A DNA stretch of 64,000 nucleotides from Diacronema lutheri. Lineage: Eukaryota; Haptophyta; Pavlovophyceae; Pavlovales; Pavlovaceae. Positions 54,412 to 64,000 of this stretch are shown here, one piece after another. How positions within the stretch are numbered: position 1 is the stretch's first letter; the number at the start of each line of letters is the position of its first letter. The position numbers were made by a program, and so were the translations under genes. The stretch spans positions 20,787 to 84,786 of the forward strand of contig JAGTXO010000082.1 of assembly GCA_019448385.1 (NCBI GenBank), read 5' to 3'. Under the pieces are notes generated by a model. It did not search any database, was not told the DNA's origin, and saw only the letters and a program-made list of their open reading frames with translations.

Positions 54412-55850
54412 CTTGGTATCGTTGGCGAGAGTGCTGCCCTCCCCCGGTGCACGAGACGGAGGCAGCACCACGTGCGCGGTTGCGAGCTAGGCGCAGCGCG
54501 TCGCGCACCCGCGCGACGATCGCCTGGTCGACTTCAGCCGCGTCGGCAACGTCCGCCAGCGCACTCGCCGGTGGTGCGGCGGCAGGCGCAAGCGCGGGCG
54601 CGGCATGGCGCTGAGTCACTGAGCGCACTGCTGCGGCCGAACACGTGTTGTCCTCGTCGAAGGTCATCGCGCACACGTCTGCCGCGCCCAACGGGTGCAC
54701 GCGGAGCAGCGAGCGCCAGCGCTCGGGAGGACCTGGGCCGTCCAGGTCCTTCGCGCCAGCTCAAAGTCGAGCGAGCCACGAGGCGCGCGCTGTCGCGACC
54801 GCGCATCTCAGCCCGGCGAGAGGCGACTCGGCGCCAGAGCGGACGAACGGCACGCTCACACCGCGCAGCTCGGGCACGCTTGAGCGGCACCGCGCGCGCA
54901 GTCGCGGACGCCTGCTCCGTGCTGGATGAGCACGCACGGCACGGCTTCTTGCACCCGTGAGGAGCGGAGACGCGGTTGGCGCGCGACGCTCACAGCAGCG
55001 AGGATACACCCACGCCGGCGAGCAACCAACGCTCCTGCTCGCGCGCCCGCAGTTGCCAAGCTCGGGCAGCACGCCCGCGCTCGGCGGCCATCGTGCCACC
55101 AGCCTCCATGCATGCAACCACCCGATCTGATGGCGGTGCAGGCATGGACGGCCGTACGCCAGTTCCTGGCGGTGCCGTCCAAGCTCTGGCTCGACATGCT
55201 CGCGGCCCTGCGCATCGCCCCCGTTGCAATAGCGATAGACCGTGGCGTCGACCTCGTCGTCGACCGCATCGACCGCATCGACCGCATCGCCGTCAACGCA
55301 ATTGACCGCATTGACCGCATCGCCACCACCTTCTTCTGGGTGTTCGGCCTCTCCGTCGGCCTCCCCTTCTGCCTGTTCGCCGCGCTCCGAGTCTGGGAGG
55401 TTTGCCGCCGTGCCTAGGCAGCACTTTGGTGGCCGCACCATTCATCGGATCGGGCCCTTTGCTCGTCGCTCTGCTTCCGCTCGTGCGCGCCGCCCGCAGC
55501 CTCGGCATGCAAAGCGTATCCGCCCGTTGTCGCGCCCGTGTACGGCGGCGACGCGGCGCTGGGCATGCCGCCGAACGCCTGCGCGACTCATGCACGTTGC
55601 CCGTCGGCGCGATCATCGTCTCGTTTGGCACGTGCGACATCGCGCGACTCGAGTGCGCGCGCGCGCGCCGTACGGTTCGCTTGTGCTCGACGATCGGCGC
55701 GTTGTGCGCGCATGCACGACGCGCTGCACCCGCTCGCATCGCCCCTCTGGCGAATTTGGTGCGCCGATTCGGCTGGCTCGCTTGATCCACCCGGAACTCT
55801 CATCCGCCGCGGAGCACCGTGCTGTCAGTCACAGTGTCCTAGCCGCACGA
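54412..55850 (+). repeat. Tandem unit 3 of 3 (3'-truncated)
   Basis: It matches unit 2 from its start through the MAVQ ORF and diverges after about 55790, before the 3' ORF part. The hairpin is kept with one loop change (GGACCTGG-GCCGT-CCAGGTCC, about 54729-54749). Confidence 0.8.
55130..55417 (+). CDS. Small membrane protein MAVQ, copy 3
   Basis: 95 residues from ATG 55130, which follows a one-base insertion relative to the other copies. The middle is expanded further (DRIDRIDRIAVNAIDRIDRI), and LRIAPVA replaces LRFSPVA. The transmembrane segment FFWVFGLSVGLPFCLF is intact. Confidence 0.55.
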   Translation: MAVQAWTAVRQFLAVPSKLWLDMLAALRIAPVAIAIDRGVDLVVDRIDRIDRIAVNAIDRIDRIATTFFWVFGLSVGLPFCLFAALRVWEVCRRA

Positions 55851-56507
55851 GCGCGAGTGCACAATGGGCACTGGCGCGCACGCCGCGGCCACCGACCGCG
55901 CCGGTGATTGGGCCGCTTGCGTCGGCGGCAGCGACGGCCAACCGTCGCCATTGCGCGCGCAAGCCGCCAACTGGCGCGGCGCGTCACATGGCGCCACGCC
56001 CGCGGCCACGCCTGCGCCCGGCCGCGCGGGCGCGCGCGCGCGCGCGAGGAGGCCAGACGAAACTGGCAGTTTCGGCAGGCCTGACGAAAGTGGCAGCGTG
56101 CGCGAATCGGTCGCGCCCGGCCGCGCCGGGCTGGCGGCGGCCGGCGCGGCGGCAACAGGCGTGGCGACGCCGGCGCGCGCGCCGCTCGGCGCGCGAGCGG
56201 CGGCGTCAGCGGCGTCGGCGGCGTCGGCGGCGTCGGCGTCGTCGGCGTCGTCGGCGTCGGCGCGCGCCGCCGTCGGCAGCGGGCTGGGCCGCGTCCGGTG
56301 CTCTGCCCAAAAGGCGAGCGAGAGTCCGGCGGGCGCCGAGCGCGAGGTTGCAACGCACCCGCCGGACCCGGACCCGGACCCGCCGGACCTGCCGCCGGCA
56401 GCGGCGGCGGCGGGCGGCGCGAAGCGCGTAGGCAGGTCCACCGGCGCCGAGCCCGCCGCCGCCGCCGGCGCCGGCGCCCATCGTGCGCCGCCGCTGCCGC
56501 CGCCACC

Positions 56508-56545
<38 letters not shown>

Positions 56546-57325
56546 CGCAGGTCGCGCGCGCGCGCGCGCCCCGCGCGGCAGCGGCGGCCGGGTCCGCGGC
56601 GGCGGCGGCGGCCGCCCAACCCGCCGGCAGCGAGAGGGCGCGAGGCCGGCCGCGGCGGCCGCTGGCGCCCGCGGCCGCGGGGCGCCAGCGGCCGCCGCCC
56701 TCGCCGCCGCCCTCGCCGCCGCCGCCGCCACCGCACGTGCCGCGCCCGCCGCCGCCCGCGCCGCCGCCGTCCGTTACGCCGTCCGTTACGCCGTCCGTTA
56801 CGCCGTCCGTTACGCCGCCCTCGGAGGGCAGTACGACCAAAATGCCCCGCTCGCGCGCTGCGGCGACGGCTGCGGCGATTGCCGCCGCCACCGCGCGCTG
56901 AGGCGACGGCGGCGACGGCGGCGCGTCGTCGTCGCCGTCGCCGTCGTCCCCATCGCCCGCGCCGCCGCGCGCGGCGGCGGCAAGCGGCGGCGGCGGCGGT
57001 GGCGTCAGCGACGCGGTGAACACGGCGGCGGCGGCGGCGGCGGCGGGCGCGGGCGGCGCGGGCGGCGCGGGCGCGGGCGGCGACGCGCCGCCTCCGCCGC
57101 CGCCGAGCGCGCGCGCGGCCGAGTGCACGCGGCGCAGCGTGCGCGAGCCGTCGACGGCCGTCTCCTCGAGGACCTCGTCGTAGAGCGCCTGCCATCGCAC
57201 GATGGCGGCGCACGATGGCGGCGCACGATGGCGGCGTGGCGCACGATGGCGGCGTGGCGCACGATGGCGGCGTGGCGCACGATGGCGGCGTGGCGCACGA
57301 TGGCGGCGTGGCGCACGATGGCGGG

Positions 57326-57367
<42 letters not shown>

Positions 57368-58109
57368 CGGGGGCGGGGGTGAAGGGACGTGCACACGCGG
57401 GCCCAATGGCGCCAGCGCGCGGAAGCCCAGCCGCCGCCATCGTGCGCAGCGCAGCGCGGGCGCGGCGGCTGGTTTCGGGGGGAGGTGTCCGGGGGGAGGT
57501 GTCCGGGGAGAGGTGTCCGGGGGGAGGTGTCCGGGGGGAGGTGTCCGGGGGGAGGTGTCCGGACTCATCCTCGCGCAGCCCACTCGGCGGCTGGTTTCGG
57601 CCGCGGCTGCGTGAGAGCGCGCGGGGCCCACCCGAGGGGGTCGTCGGTGGCGGGGAGGGCGGCGGGCGGGGGAGGCGGCGTGGAGGGCGGGCGCTCGCAA
57701 AGCTGGGTGGGAGCGCGCAACCGGGCGAAGGGCGGTGGAAAGGGGGACAAGAAAGGGAGGAAGGGAAGGGAGGGAGGGGGGCTGGGGGGGGGGGGGGGGG
57801 GGGGGGGGGGCGTTTGCGCGCACTTGCGAGTGGCCGAGCGTCGCCCAGCGGTCGTCGATGGCGAGCGAGACGCCGAGCACGGCGACACGCCGGTTGGCGG
57901 TGGGCTGCGCGAGGAGGAGTCCGGGGGGAGGTGTCCGGGGGGAGGAGTCCGGGGGGAGGAGTCCGGGGGGAGGTGTCCGGGAACGGGATGGCGGTCCGGT
58001 GAGGGGTGGGAGGGGGCGGCGGGCGCGGCAGCGCGCGCGGGCGGCCCCGTGGGCAGCGGGAGAGGAGAAGGGGAAGGGGAAGGGGAGAGTCACCCCGTGG
58101 GCAGCGGGA

Positions 58110-58140
<31 letters not shown>

Positions 58141-58443
58141 ATGGAGGGGGGAGGGAAGGGAAGAAGGGGAGCGTGACCTCCCACTCAAAGGGGGGGGCTC
58201 AAGAGGGGAGAGATGAGAGGGGAGGGGTGGGAAGGGGAAGGGGAAGGGGGAAGGGGAGAGAGCATCACCTCCCATTCGAATGTGTACTCGCATAACCGCC
58301 CGTCCGCGTTACGACTCACGACCGCGTCGCCGCTGCCGCTGCCGCCGCCACTGCCACCGCCGCCGACGCCGCCGCCGCCACCGCCGCCGCCACGCGCCGC
58401 GCCGATCGCCGGCCGCGCGCGGCGTGCCGCCGCGGCGGAGGCG

Positions 58444-58474
<31 letters not shown>

Positions 58475-59711
58475 CGGCGGGTGGCAGTGGCAGCGGCGGC
58501 GGCAGCGGCGCGCCGCCGCCCGCGCGCAGCGGCGGCGAGAGCGACGCGACGTGCGGCCCAAAGCCACCACCGCCGCCACCGCCACCGCCACCACCGCCGC
58601 CACCACCGCCGCCACCACCGCCGCCACCACCACCGCCACCACCGCCGCCACCGCCGCCACCGCCACCGCCACCACCGCCGCCGCCACCGCCGCCCGCCGC
58701 GGGCGGCGGCGGCGGCGGCGGCGCGGACGCCGCGGCGGCGCGCGCGGCGGCGGCGCGCTGGTTCTGCAACTGCGCGAGCGCAGCGGCGGCGGCGGCGGCG
58801 GTGGCCGGCGGCGCGGAGAGGGCTCTGACGAAACGCTTGATCACAAACTTGTACTCGAGGCATGGCAGCGCCAATTCAAAAGGGGCGCGCGCGCCGCCGC
58901 CGCCGCCGCCGCCATCGGCGCCGCCGCCGCCTGCGCCGCCGACGGCGGCGACGGCGGGCGGCGCGGCGGCGGCGACGGCGACGACGGCGGCGTCAAGCGC
59001 GGCCACGCCACCGCCGCCGCCGCCACCGCCGACCGCGCGCGCGCGCGCCGCGCCCGCGCCGCCCGCCGGCGCCGCCGCCGCGCCGCCCGCCGCCGCCGCC
59101 GTCGGCGGCGGCGCGGGCGGCGCGGGCGCGAGCGCGGCGGCGGTGGCGAGGAGCTCAGCGGCGGAGAGGAGGAGCTCGCATCGCCACCATGGCCACGAGG
59201 CCGCGTCCGTGTGCAGCGGCACCGATCGACTCGGCTCCCATGCGCCGAGCGATGGCGCCGCGCCCGTCACGTGTAACGTGTCACCGAAGCGCGTCACGTC
59301 GCAGCGGCAGCGGAAGACGACCCACGTGGGCAGCGCGCCGCACGACGTGGCGCGATGGCGGCGTAGCCGCGCCGCGCGCGCCGCTGCCAACGGCGCCGCC
59401 GCCGCCGCGACGAGCGGCCGGCGCGGCGCGGGCGTCGGCGCGGCCGGCGCGGCGGGCGCGCCCGCGCCCGCGCGGCGCGCGCGCGCGGCGCGGCGCGCGT
59501 CGGCGCGCGCGCACGCGTCGTCGCGCACGGCGTCGAAGCGCGCGTCGCACTCGCGCTCGCGCTCGCGCGCCGCCGCCTCGGCCGCCGCCGCGCTCGCGCG
59601 GCCGCCGCCCGCGCACGGCGGCGCGTGCGGCCGTCCGCACGCGCCCGCGCGCGCCGCGTGCGCGCCGGGCGGCGCGAGCGCGGGCGCGCGCGCGTCGGCA
59701 CAGGTCGTCAT
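55839..59711 (-). CDS. CBM20 starch-binding-domain protein
   Basis: Exons in minus-strand order 59711-58269, 57904-57824, 57188-55839, all phase 0; 957 residues. The CBM20 fold is visible in order, interrupted by a very long poly-Gly insert: TWVVFRCRCDVTRFGDTLHVTG, PSLGAWEPSRSVPL, WPWWRCELLLS, LEYKFVIKRF and, across the first intron, EYTFEWEPTANRRVAV. Trp and Tyr positions expected to stack on glucan are present. The C-terminal half (ALYDEVLEETAVDGSRTLRR, ARERGILVVLPSEGG, GVTD repeats) is low-complexity and has no recognisable catalytic domain. Family members with a terminal CBM20 include glucan dikinases, phosphatases and amylases, none of which is seen. ATG 59711 is tentative; an upstream exon with a targeting signal is possible. 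In haptophytes the storage glucan is usually beta-1,3-linked, so the ligand is uncertain. Confidence 0.7.
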
Positions 59712-60846
59712 CTCGCGCGTCGAGCGTGCGCTGCTTCGCCCGCTACTGCGGCGGCCGCGCGCCGCGCGCGTGCGCCGTGCGAGGGTGGTGCGCGCGTGCG
59801 TGCGGCCCGCGTGCGCCACGGGTGCAAACTCGCGGGAAGCCGCCGCGTAGAACCGGTCGTAATCCACCAAAAGCGCGGCCGCGAAAATATTGCGCGCCCT
59901 CACCCAAACACGCGTCCCCACCCGAGGCGCATGGGCGCCGGCGCGAGGACGCGCGTGGCGGGCGGCGCACGCCGGTGTGGCGGGCGGCGGGCGGCGTCGG
60001 CGCGCGCGCGCGGCGCGCGCGGCGTGTGTCGGGCGCGCGCCGCCGCCGTGCGCCGCGCGCGTCAGCGCGCGCCGCGTGCCGCTCGCCGGTAGATGACACG
60101 CGACTTGACGCGTCCTTCCGGGCGGCGGCACGGGCCACAGAGCGCGCACGCCCGTCCACCCGGCGCTTTGCGCCCGTCGCCGCACCAACGGCGGCGGCGA
60201 CGGTGACGGCGCAGGCACGGCGCAGGCGGCGGCGGGCGCGCGGTGGGGCGGCGAGCCGGCGGTTCGCGCGCGCTCGGCCGCGCGCGGACCCACCGCGTGC
60301 CTCGCCGACCCCCGCGCGAGCATCGCCGTCGCCGCCGCGCGAGGGCAGCGCGCCCGCGCCGTGAGCGGCCGAGCGCGCCACGGCCGCCTGCGCACGCCCC
60401 GTCGCCCCCGTGGCGTGGGCTCGGGCCCTCGCCCCTCGGCGCGCGCGCGCGCGCGCGCGCGCGGCGGGTGTGCACGCGTGAGCGCGGCTTCGTCGCCTGG
60501 CCTTGAGCGCGAGCGGCCCGCCATCGTCGCCGAACGGCACTTGCCACAGCCGTCAGCCCACTCGCGCTGGCGCCGCGCAGCCGGCTGCCCGAGCGGGCGC
60601 GCGCGACGGCAGCAGGGCGGTGGCGCGTTGCGGGCACTCGCCCGGTGGCGCGCCGGACGTCGGAGCTGCCGCCGAGTGTGTGCGCGCGGACTGTCATACT
60701 CCTCGCACACTCGCGGGTCAACGCGTGGGCTGACAGTGCAAAGACTCACAAGTCCGTGCGCAGACAGTCGCGGGCTGAGTAATGAGTCCGGGGCCCCCGG
60801 AACCCTTAAGGCGCCACCTCAGCGGCCTGGACGGTGGTGTTGTGCG
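59712..60846. promoter_or_regulatory. Divergent spacer between the CBM20 and kinase genes
   Basis: No confident gene. A minus-strand stretch NIFAAALLVDYDRFYAAASREF (split here by an uncertain boundary at about 59880) looks coding and may be an upstream CBM20 exon. There is a CG-alternating run near 60440-60462. The extreme GC makes promoter motifs hard to see. Confidence 0.3.
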
Positions 60847-63800
60847 ATGGGACCGGACGACGCGCCGCGTGGCGCGCGCGCCGGAGCGCGCGACGAGTCG
60901 GGCGGGGCTGCGCCGCGCGCGCTCGATGGCGTGCCGCCACACGCTGCACGCTGGCGCGCCGCCACCGCCGCCGAGCGCCACGCCGCCGCCGCCCACGCGC
61001 CGCGCGCCCTCGCGCGCGCGCGGCACGACGGCGGCGGCGCGCCGGCGCCGCTCGGCGCGGCGCCGAGCGGCGAGGCGGCGAGCAGCGGCGCGCTCGCGCT
61101 CGTCGCGCGCTCCGCTGGGTCCGCCGACGTCGACGGCGCCGACGTCGGCCGCGCCGCCGCCGAGCGCGCGCGCGCCGACGCGTCGTCGTCGTCGTCGTCG
61201 TCCTCGTCGGTCGTCGCCATCGCGAGCGCGCCGCCGCCGGGGCCGTCCTACTCGCTGACGGTCGACGAGGCCGAGCTGCATGCCATCCGCTCCATCCGCG
61301 CGCGCCGCGCCGCCGTCGCCGCCGCCGCCGCGCGCGCGCGCGACGCGCTGCGCGCGGGCGGCGCCGGCGCGCACGATGGCGGCGCCGGCGCGCACGATGG
61401 CGGCGGATTCGGCGGTCCGGGCGCGGCGCTGCCTTCGATCCGGTCGCTGCTGCTGCCCTCGCCGCATCGGCGTGGGCTGGCCGCCGGCGGCGCCGCCGGC
61501 GTGGCGCGCGGTGGCGGCGCACGCGGCGGCGGTGGCGGTGGCGGCGGCGGTGGCGGTGGCGGCGGTGGCGGCGGTGGCGGTGGAGGCGGCGGCGCGGCGC
61601 TGCGGCTACCGGCCGCGCCGTCGGGCGTGGGCGCGGCTGACCGCGGCACCGACGGCCACGCCGCCGCCGTCGACGGCGGCGACGGCGGCGGCGGGCCGCA
61701 GCACGCCCCCACGCCCGCCCCTCTTTCACACCCCAGCCACCTCCTCCCGGACACTGGCCACGCCAGCCCGCGTGCCCCCCCAGACCCGCACCCGACGCCG
61801 AGCCGCACGCCCTCGTCGGACGTCCCGACACCGTCGTCGGACGTCCCGACGCCCTCGTCGGACGTCCCGACGCCCTCGTCGGACGTCCCGACAGCCTCGT
61901 CGGACCTCCTCTCCTTCGCGTACGAGCTGCTCTGGCCCGACGCGCTGCCCGCCTGGGCGCGCCCCGCCCTCCCCGCGCTCGGCGACGCGGCTGACGCCGA
62001 CGCCACCGCCGTGACCACCACCGCCGCCGCCGCCGTCGCCACCGGCGCGCGTGCCGCGCTGCCGGCCGGCACCCGCGCGCCGCCGCCGGCGCTGGCGCAT
62101 GTGCGCCCGTTCTCGCGCGCGCTGCCCGCGTCGCCGTTACGCGCCCACGTGCCGCACGACCCGTTCCGCCTCTTCGCCGCGTACGGTCGGCTCCTCGCGC
62201 TGGCGGGCGGTGACGCGCGCGGTGACGGTGACGGTGACGGTGACGGTGGCGGTGACGGTGACGGTGACGCGCGCGGTGACGCGCGCGGTGACGCGAACAG
62301 TGACACGGGCGGCGACGCGGGCTCTGTCTCGAACTGGTGCGCGCCCGGCGGCGGCGGCGGGCGGTGGGCGGTGGCGGAGGCGGAGGCGGAGGCGGAGGCG
62401 GCGTGCGCGCCGCGCGACGAGCACGGCGGCGCGGCGGGCGCGAGCGTGGGCGCGGGCTGGGGCAATGGTGGCGGTGGAGAGGCGCGCGGTGCCGGAGGCA
62501 ACGATGGCGGCGGCCGCGCGCTCGCGTTGTTCCGAGCGGACTGGGATCACGATGGCTGCGGCAGGAGGGGGGGCGGCAACGATGGCTGCGGCAGGAGGGG
62601 GGGCGGCAACGATGGCTGCGGCAGGAGGGGGGGCGGCAACGATGGCTGCGGCATTGGCGGCAACGGTGGCGATGGTGGTGGCTGCGGCATTGGCGGCAAC
62701 GGTGGCGGTGGTGGTGGCATTGGCGGCAGCGGCGACGGCGGCGGCGGCGGCGGCGGCAGCGGTTGGGCCTGCGAGCCGTGGCGGCGGGCGTGGCCGGCAG
62801 TCGAAGGCGCGGGCGGCGACGGCGGCGACGGCTGGGCGGCGGTGGTCGGGGGCGGCGGCGACGGCTGGGCCGAGTGGGCGGCGGCGATGGCCGCGGACGG
62901 CGCGGACGACGGCGGCGGCGCGGGCGCGGCGGCGGCGGCGGCGCGCTTCTACGCCGGCGGCCGCGCCGGCGGCAACGGCGGCGACGGCGGGGGCGGTGGG
63001 TTCGGCGGCGGCGGCGGTGGCGATGGTGGCGATGGTGGGTTCGGCTGGCACGGCCTTGGCGTCTGGCACGAGAACGGTGGCCTCCGCAATTTTGGCGATC
63101 TTGACGTTGGTGCAGCCGGCGGTGGCTGGCGGCCGCCGCTGCTGCCGGCGCCGGCCGGCGGCGGCGATGGTGGCGGCGGTGGCGGTGGCGTGCGCGCGGC
63201 GATGATCCGCGCGCTGGCGGGCGGCGGCGGTTACGGCCGTAACGGCGGTTACGGCCGTAACGGCGGTAACGGCGGTAACGGCGGTAACGGCGCGCAGTGG
63301 GGCGGCGTCGCGCTGCTCGCCGCCGCGCTCATCGCCGCCGCCGCCGCCGGCGCCGCCGTCGCCGCCGCGTGCGGCGCGCGCCGCTGGCGGCGGCTGGCCG
63401 CCGAAGCGGCGGCGACGCGGCGCGCGTTCGCGACGCCCGCGTCGCCCGTCGCCATCTCGGCGTCCGCGCGCGAGCGCGCGCGCGCGGCGCGGATCGCTGC
63501 GTGTGGCGCGCTGCCGCCTGCGCGCGAATTCTTTGCACCGCCGCCGGTGCCGCCGGTGCCGCCGGTGCCGCCGCCGCCGCCGCCGCCGCCCGCCGCCGCC
63601 GCTGGCGCGCCGCGCGAGGCGCGCGCGGCCGCGGCGGCGGCGGCGGCGGCGTCGGCGGCGGGCGACGGCGGCGGCGGCGGCCGCTGCGTGGCGGTGACGG
63701 CGGCGGGCGTGGCGGTGGCGGCGGGCGGCTCGCCGCCGCCGTCGCCGCTGCCGCCGCCGTCGCCCGCCGGCGCGGGCGCCGGCGGCGGCGCCGCGCCGCC

Positions 63801-64000
63801 GCTGCGCCTGCCGCCGGCCGCCGCGGCGCCCGGCGCGGCGGCGGTGGCGGCGGGCGCAGCGCCGGCGCGCGCGCCGCCGCCGCCGCCATTGCTGCTGTCA
63901 CACGTGACGTCACACGGCCGTTACGCGTCTGAGTTTGCGGAGGACGGGCGGTTGGGCAGTGGCGGTTACGGCGCGGTCTTTCGCGCGACGCATTTGCTCG
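60847..64000 (+). CDS. Transmembrane protein kinase, eIF2-alpha-kinase-like (3' end outside the window)
   Basis: Open in one frame from ATG 60847 to the window end, more than 1050 residues. The N-terminal part is Ala/Gly-rich with islands (SYSLTVDEAELHAIRSI, LLSFAYELLWPDALPAWARP, DPFRLFAAYGRLLAL), SSDVPTP repeats (about 61815-61905) and NDGCGRRGGG repeats (about 62560-62650). At about residues 817-843 a hydrophobic segment (WGGVALLAAALIAAAAAG) is followed by RRWRR, a single membrane span. The window ends in RYASEFAEDGRLGSGGYG then AVFRATHLL, the glycine-rich loop and first strands of a kinase domain. An R-Y-x-x-x-F lead into LGxGGxG-V is typical of PERK/GCN2-type kinases, and an N-terminal domain plus one span plus kinase fits PERK. 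No signal peptide is seen, so an earlier exon or type II topology is possible. Confidence 0.6.
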   Translation, partial: MGPDDAPRGARAGARDESGGAAPRALDGVPPHAARWRAATAAERHAAAAHAPRALARARHDGGGAPAPLGAAPSGEAASSGALALVARSAGSADVDGADVGRAAAERARADASSSSSSSSSVVAIASAPPPGPSYSLTVDEAELHAIRSIRARRAAVAAAAARARDALRAGGAGAHDGGAGAHDGGGFGGPGAALPSIRSLLLPSPHRRGLAAGGAAGVARGGGARGGGGGGGGGGGGGGGGGGGGGGGAALRLPAAPSGVGAADRGTDGHAAAVDGGDGGGGPQHAPTPAPLSHPSHLLPDTGHASPRAPPDPHPTPSRTPSSDVPTPSSDVPTPSSDVPTPSSDVPTASSDLLSFAYELLWPDALPAWARPALPALGDAADADATAVTTTAAAAVATGARAALPAGTRAPPPALAHVRPFSRALPASPLRAHVPHDPFRLFAAYGRLLALAGGDARGDGDGDGDGGGDGDGDARGDARGDANSDTGGDAGSVSNWCAPGGGGGRWAVAEAEAEAEAACAPRDEHGGAAGASVGAGWGNGGGGEARGAGGNDGGGRALALFRADWDHDGCGRRGGGNDGCGRRGGGNDGCGRRGGGNDGCGIGGNGGDGGGCGIGGNGGGGGGIGGSGDGGGGGGGSGWACEPWRRAWPAVEGAGGDGGDGWAAVVGGGGDGWAEWAAAMAADGADDGGGAGAAAAAARFYAGGRAGGNGGDGGGGGFGGGGGGDGGDGGFGWHGLGVWHENGGLRNFGDLDVGAAGGGWRPPLLPAPAGGGDGGGGGGGVRAAMIRALAGGGGYGRNGGYGRNGGNGGNGGNGAQWGGVALLAAALIAAAAAGAAVAAACGARRWRRLAAEAAATRRAFATPASPVAISASARERARAARIAACGALPPAREFFAPPPVPPVPPVPPPPPPPPAAAAGAPREARAAAAAAAAASAAGDGGGGGRCVAVTAAGVAVAAGGSPPPSPLPPPSPAGAGAGGGAAPPLRLPPAAAAPGAAAVAAGAAPARAPPPPPLLLSHVTSHGRYASEFAEDGRLGSGGYGAVFRATHLL

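Overview
The window reads as nuclear DNA of a GC-rich, intron-containing eukaryotic alga with a secondary red plastid, most likely a haptophyte or a relative. The grounds are: multi-exon genes with GTGCGC-type donors; intron ends built on long C homopolymers in the sense direction; a protein at 49327-49836 with a signal peptide running into an ATAFATP motif, the Phe-type bipartite plastid leader of red-lineage complex plastids; F-box/ankyrin proteins with WAREHGCEW repeats; and remains of Fanzor, the eukaryotic TnpB relatives. Placement finer than that is inference. Because GC is so high, nearly every frame is open, so genes were picked by protein motifs and by splice joins that keep a domain intact. 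Exon coordinates are manual predictions.

Layout. 1-4.1 kb: transposon relics (hAT and MULE-like transposase pieces, an interrupted ORF) and a truncated ankyrin copy. 4.2-8.8 kb (-): a Gfo/Idh/MocA oxidoreductase gene. 8.8-17.9 kb (+): a very large low-complexity protein. 18.2-18.7 kb (-): a doubtful Pro-rich ORF. 19.4-22.0 kb (+): F-box/RCC1 protein. 22.7-25.4 kb (+): ORC5. 26.1-29.7 kb (+): a YY1-type four-finger factor with a TAF1-like zinc knuckle at its N terminus. 30.8-32.0 kb (-): intact F-box/ankyrin gene. 32.4-33.7 kb (+): a broken mobile region ending in a Fanzor C terminus. 34.3-42.4 kb: a visibly AT-richer island with few genes, bounded by short direct repeats and holding a 2.9 kb element with long terminal inverted repeats. 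42.5-47.9 kb (-): heat-shock transcription factor. 48.4-49.1 kb (+): broken ankyrin paralogue. 49.3-49.8 kb (+): plastid-targeted protein. 50.3-51.3 kb (-): second, larger Fanzor remnant. 51.4-55.9 kb: a 1.8 kb unit present three times in tandem, each copy with a small conserved membrane-protein ORF. 55.8-59.7 kb (-): CBM20 starch-binding protein. 60.8 kb to the end (+): a membrane protein kinase resembling eIF2-alpha kinases, cut by the window edge.

The host genes do not form one pathway. They are housekeeping and regulatory genes (replication origin licensing, transcription, stress response, glucan binding) separated by mobile or duplicated blocks. The strongest leads for unusual biology are the two Fanzor remnants with a structured element beside one of them, the triplicated small membrane-protein unit directly beside the second Fanzor, the zinc-knuckle/YY1 fusion, and the sense-oriented poly-C introns.
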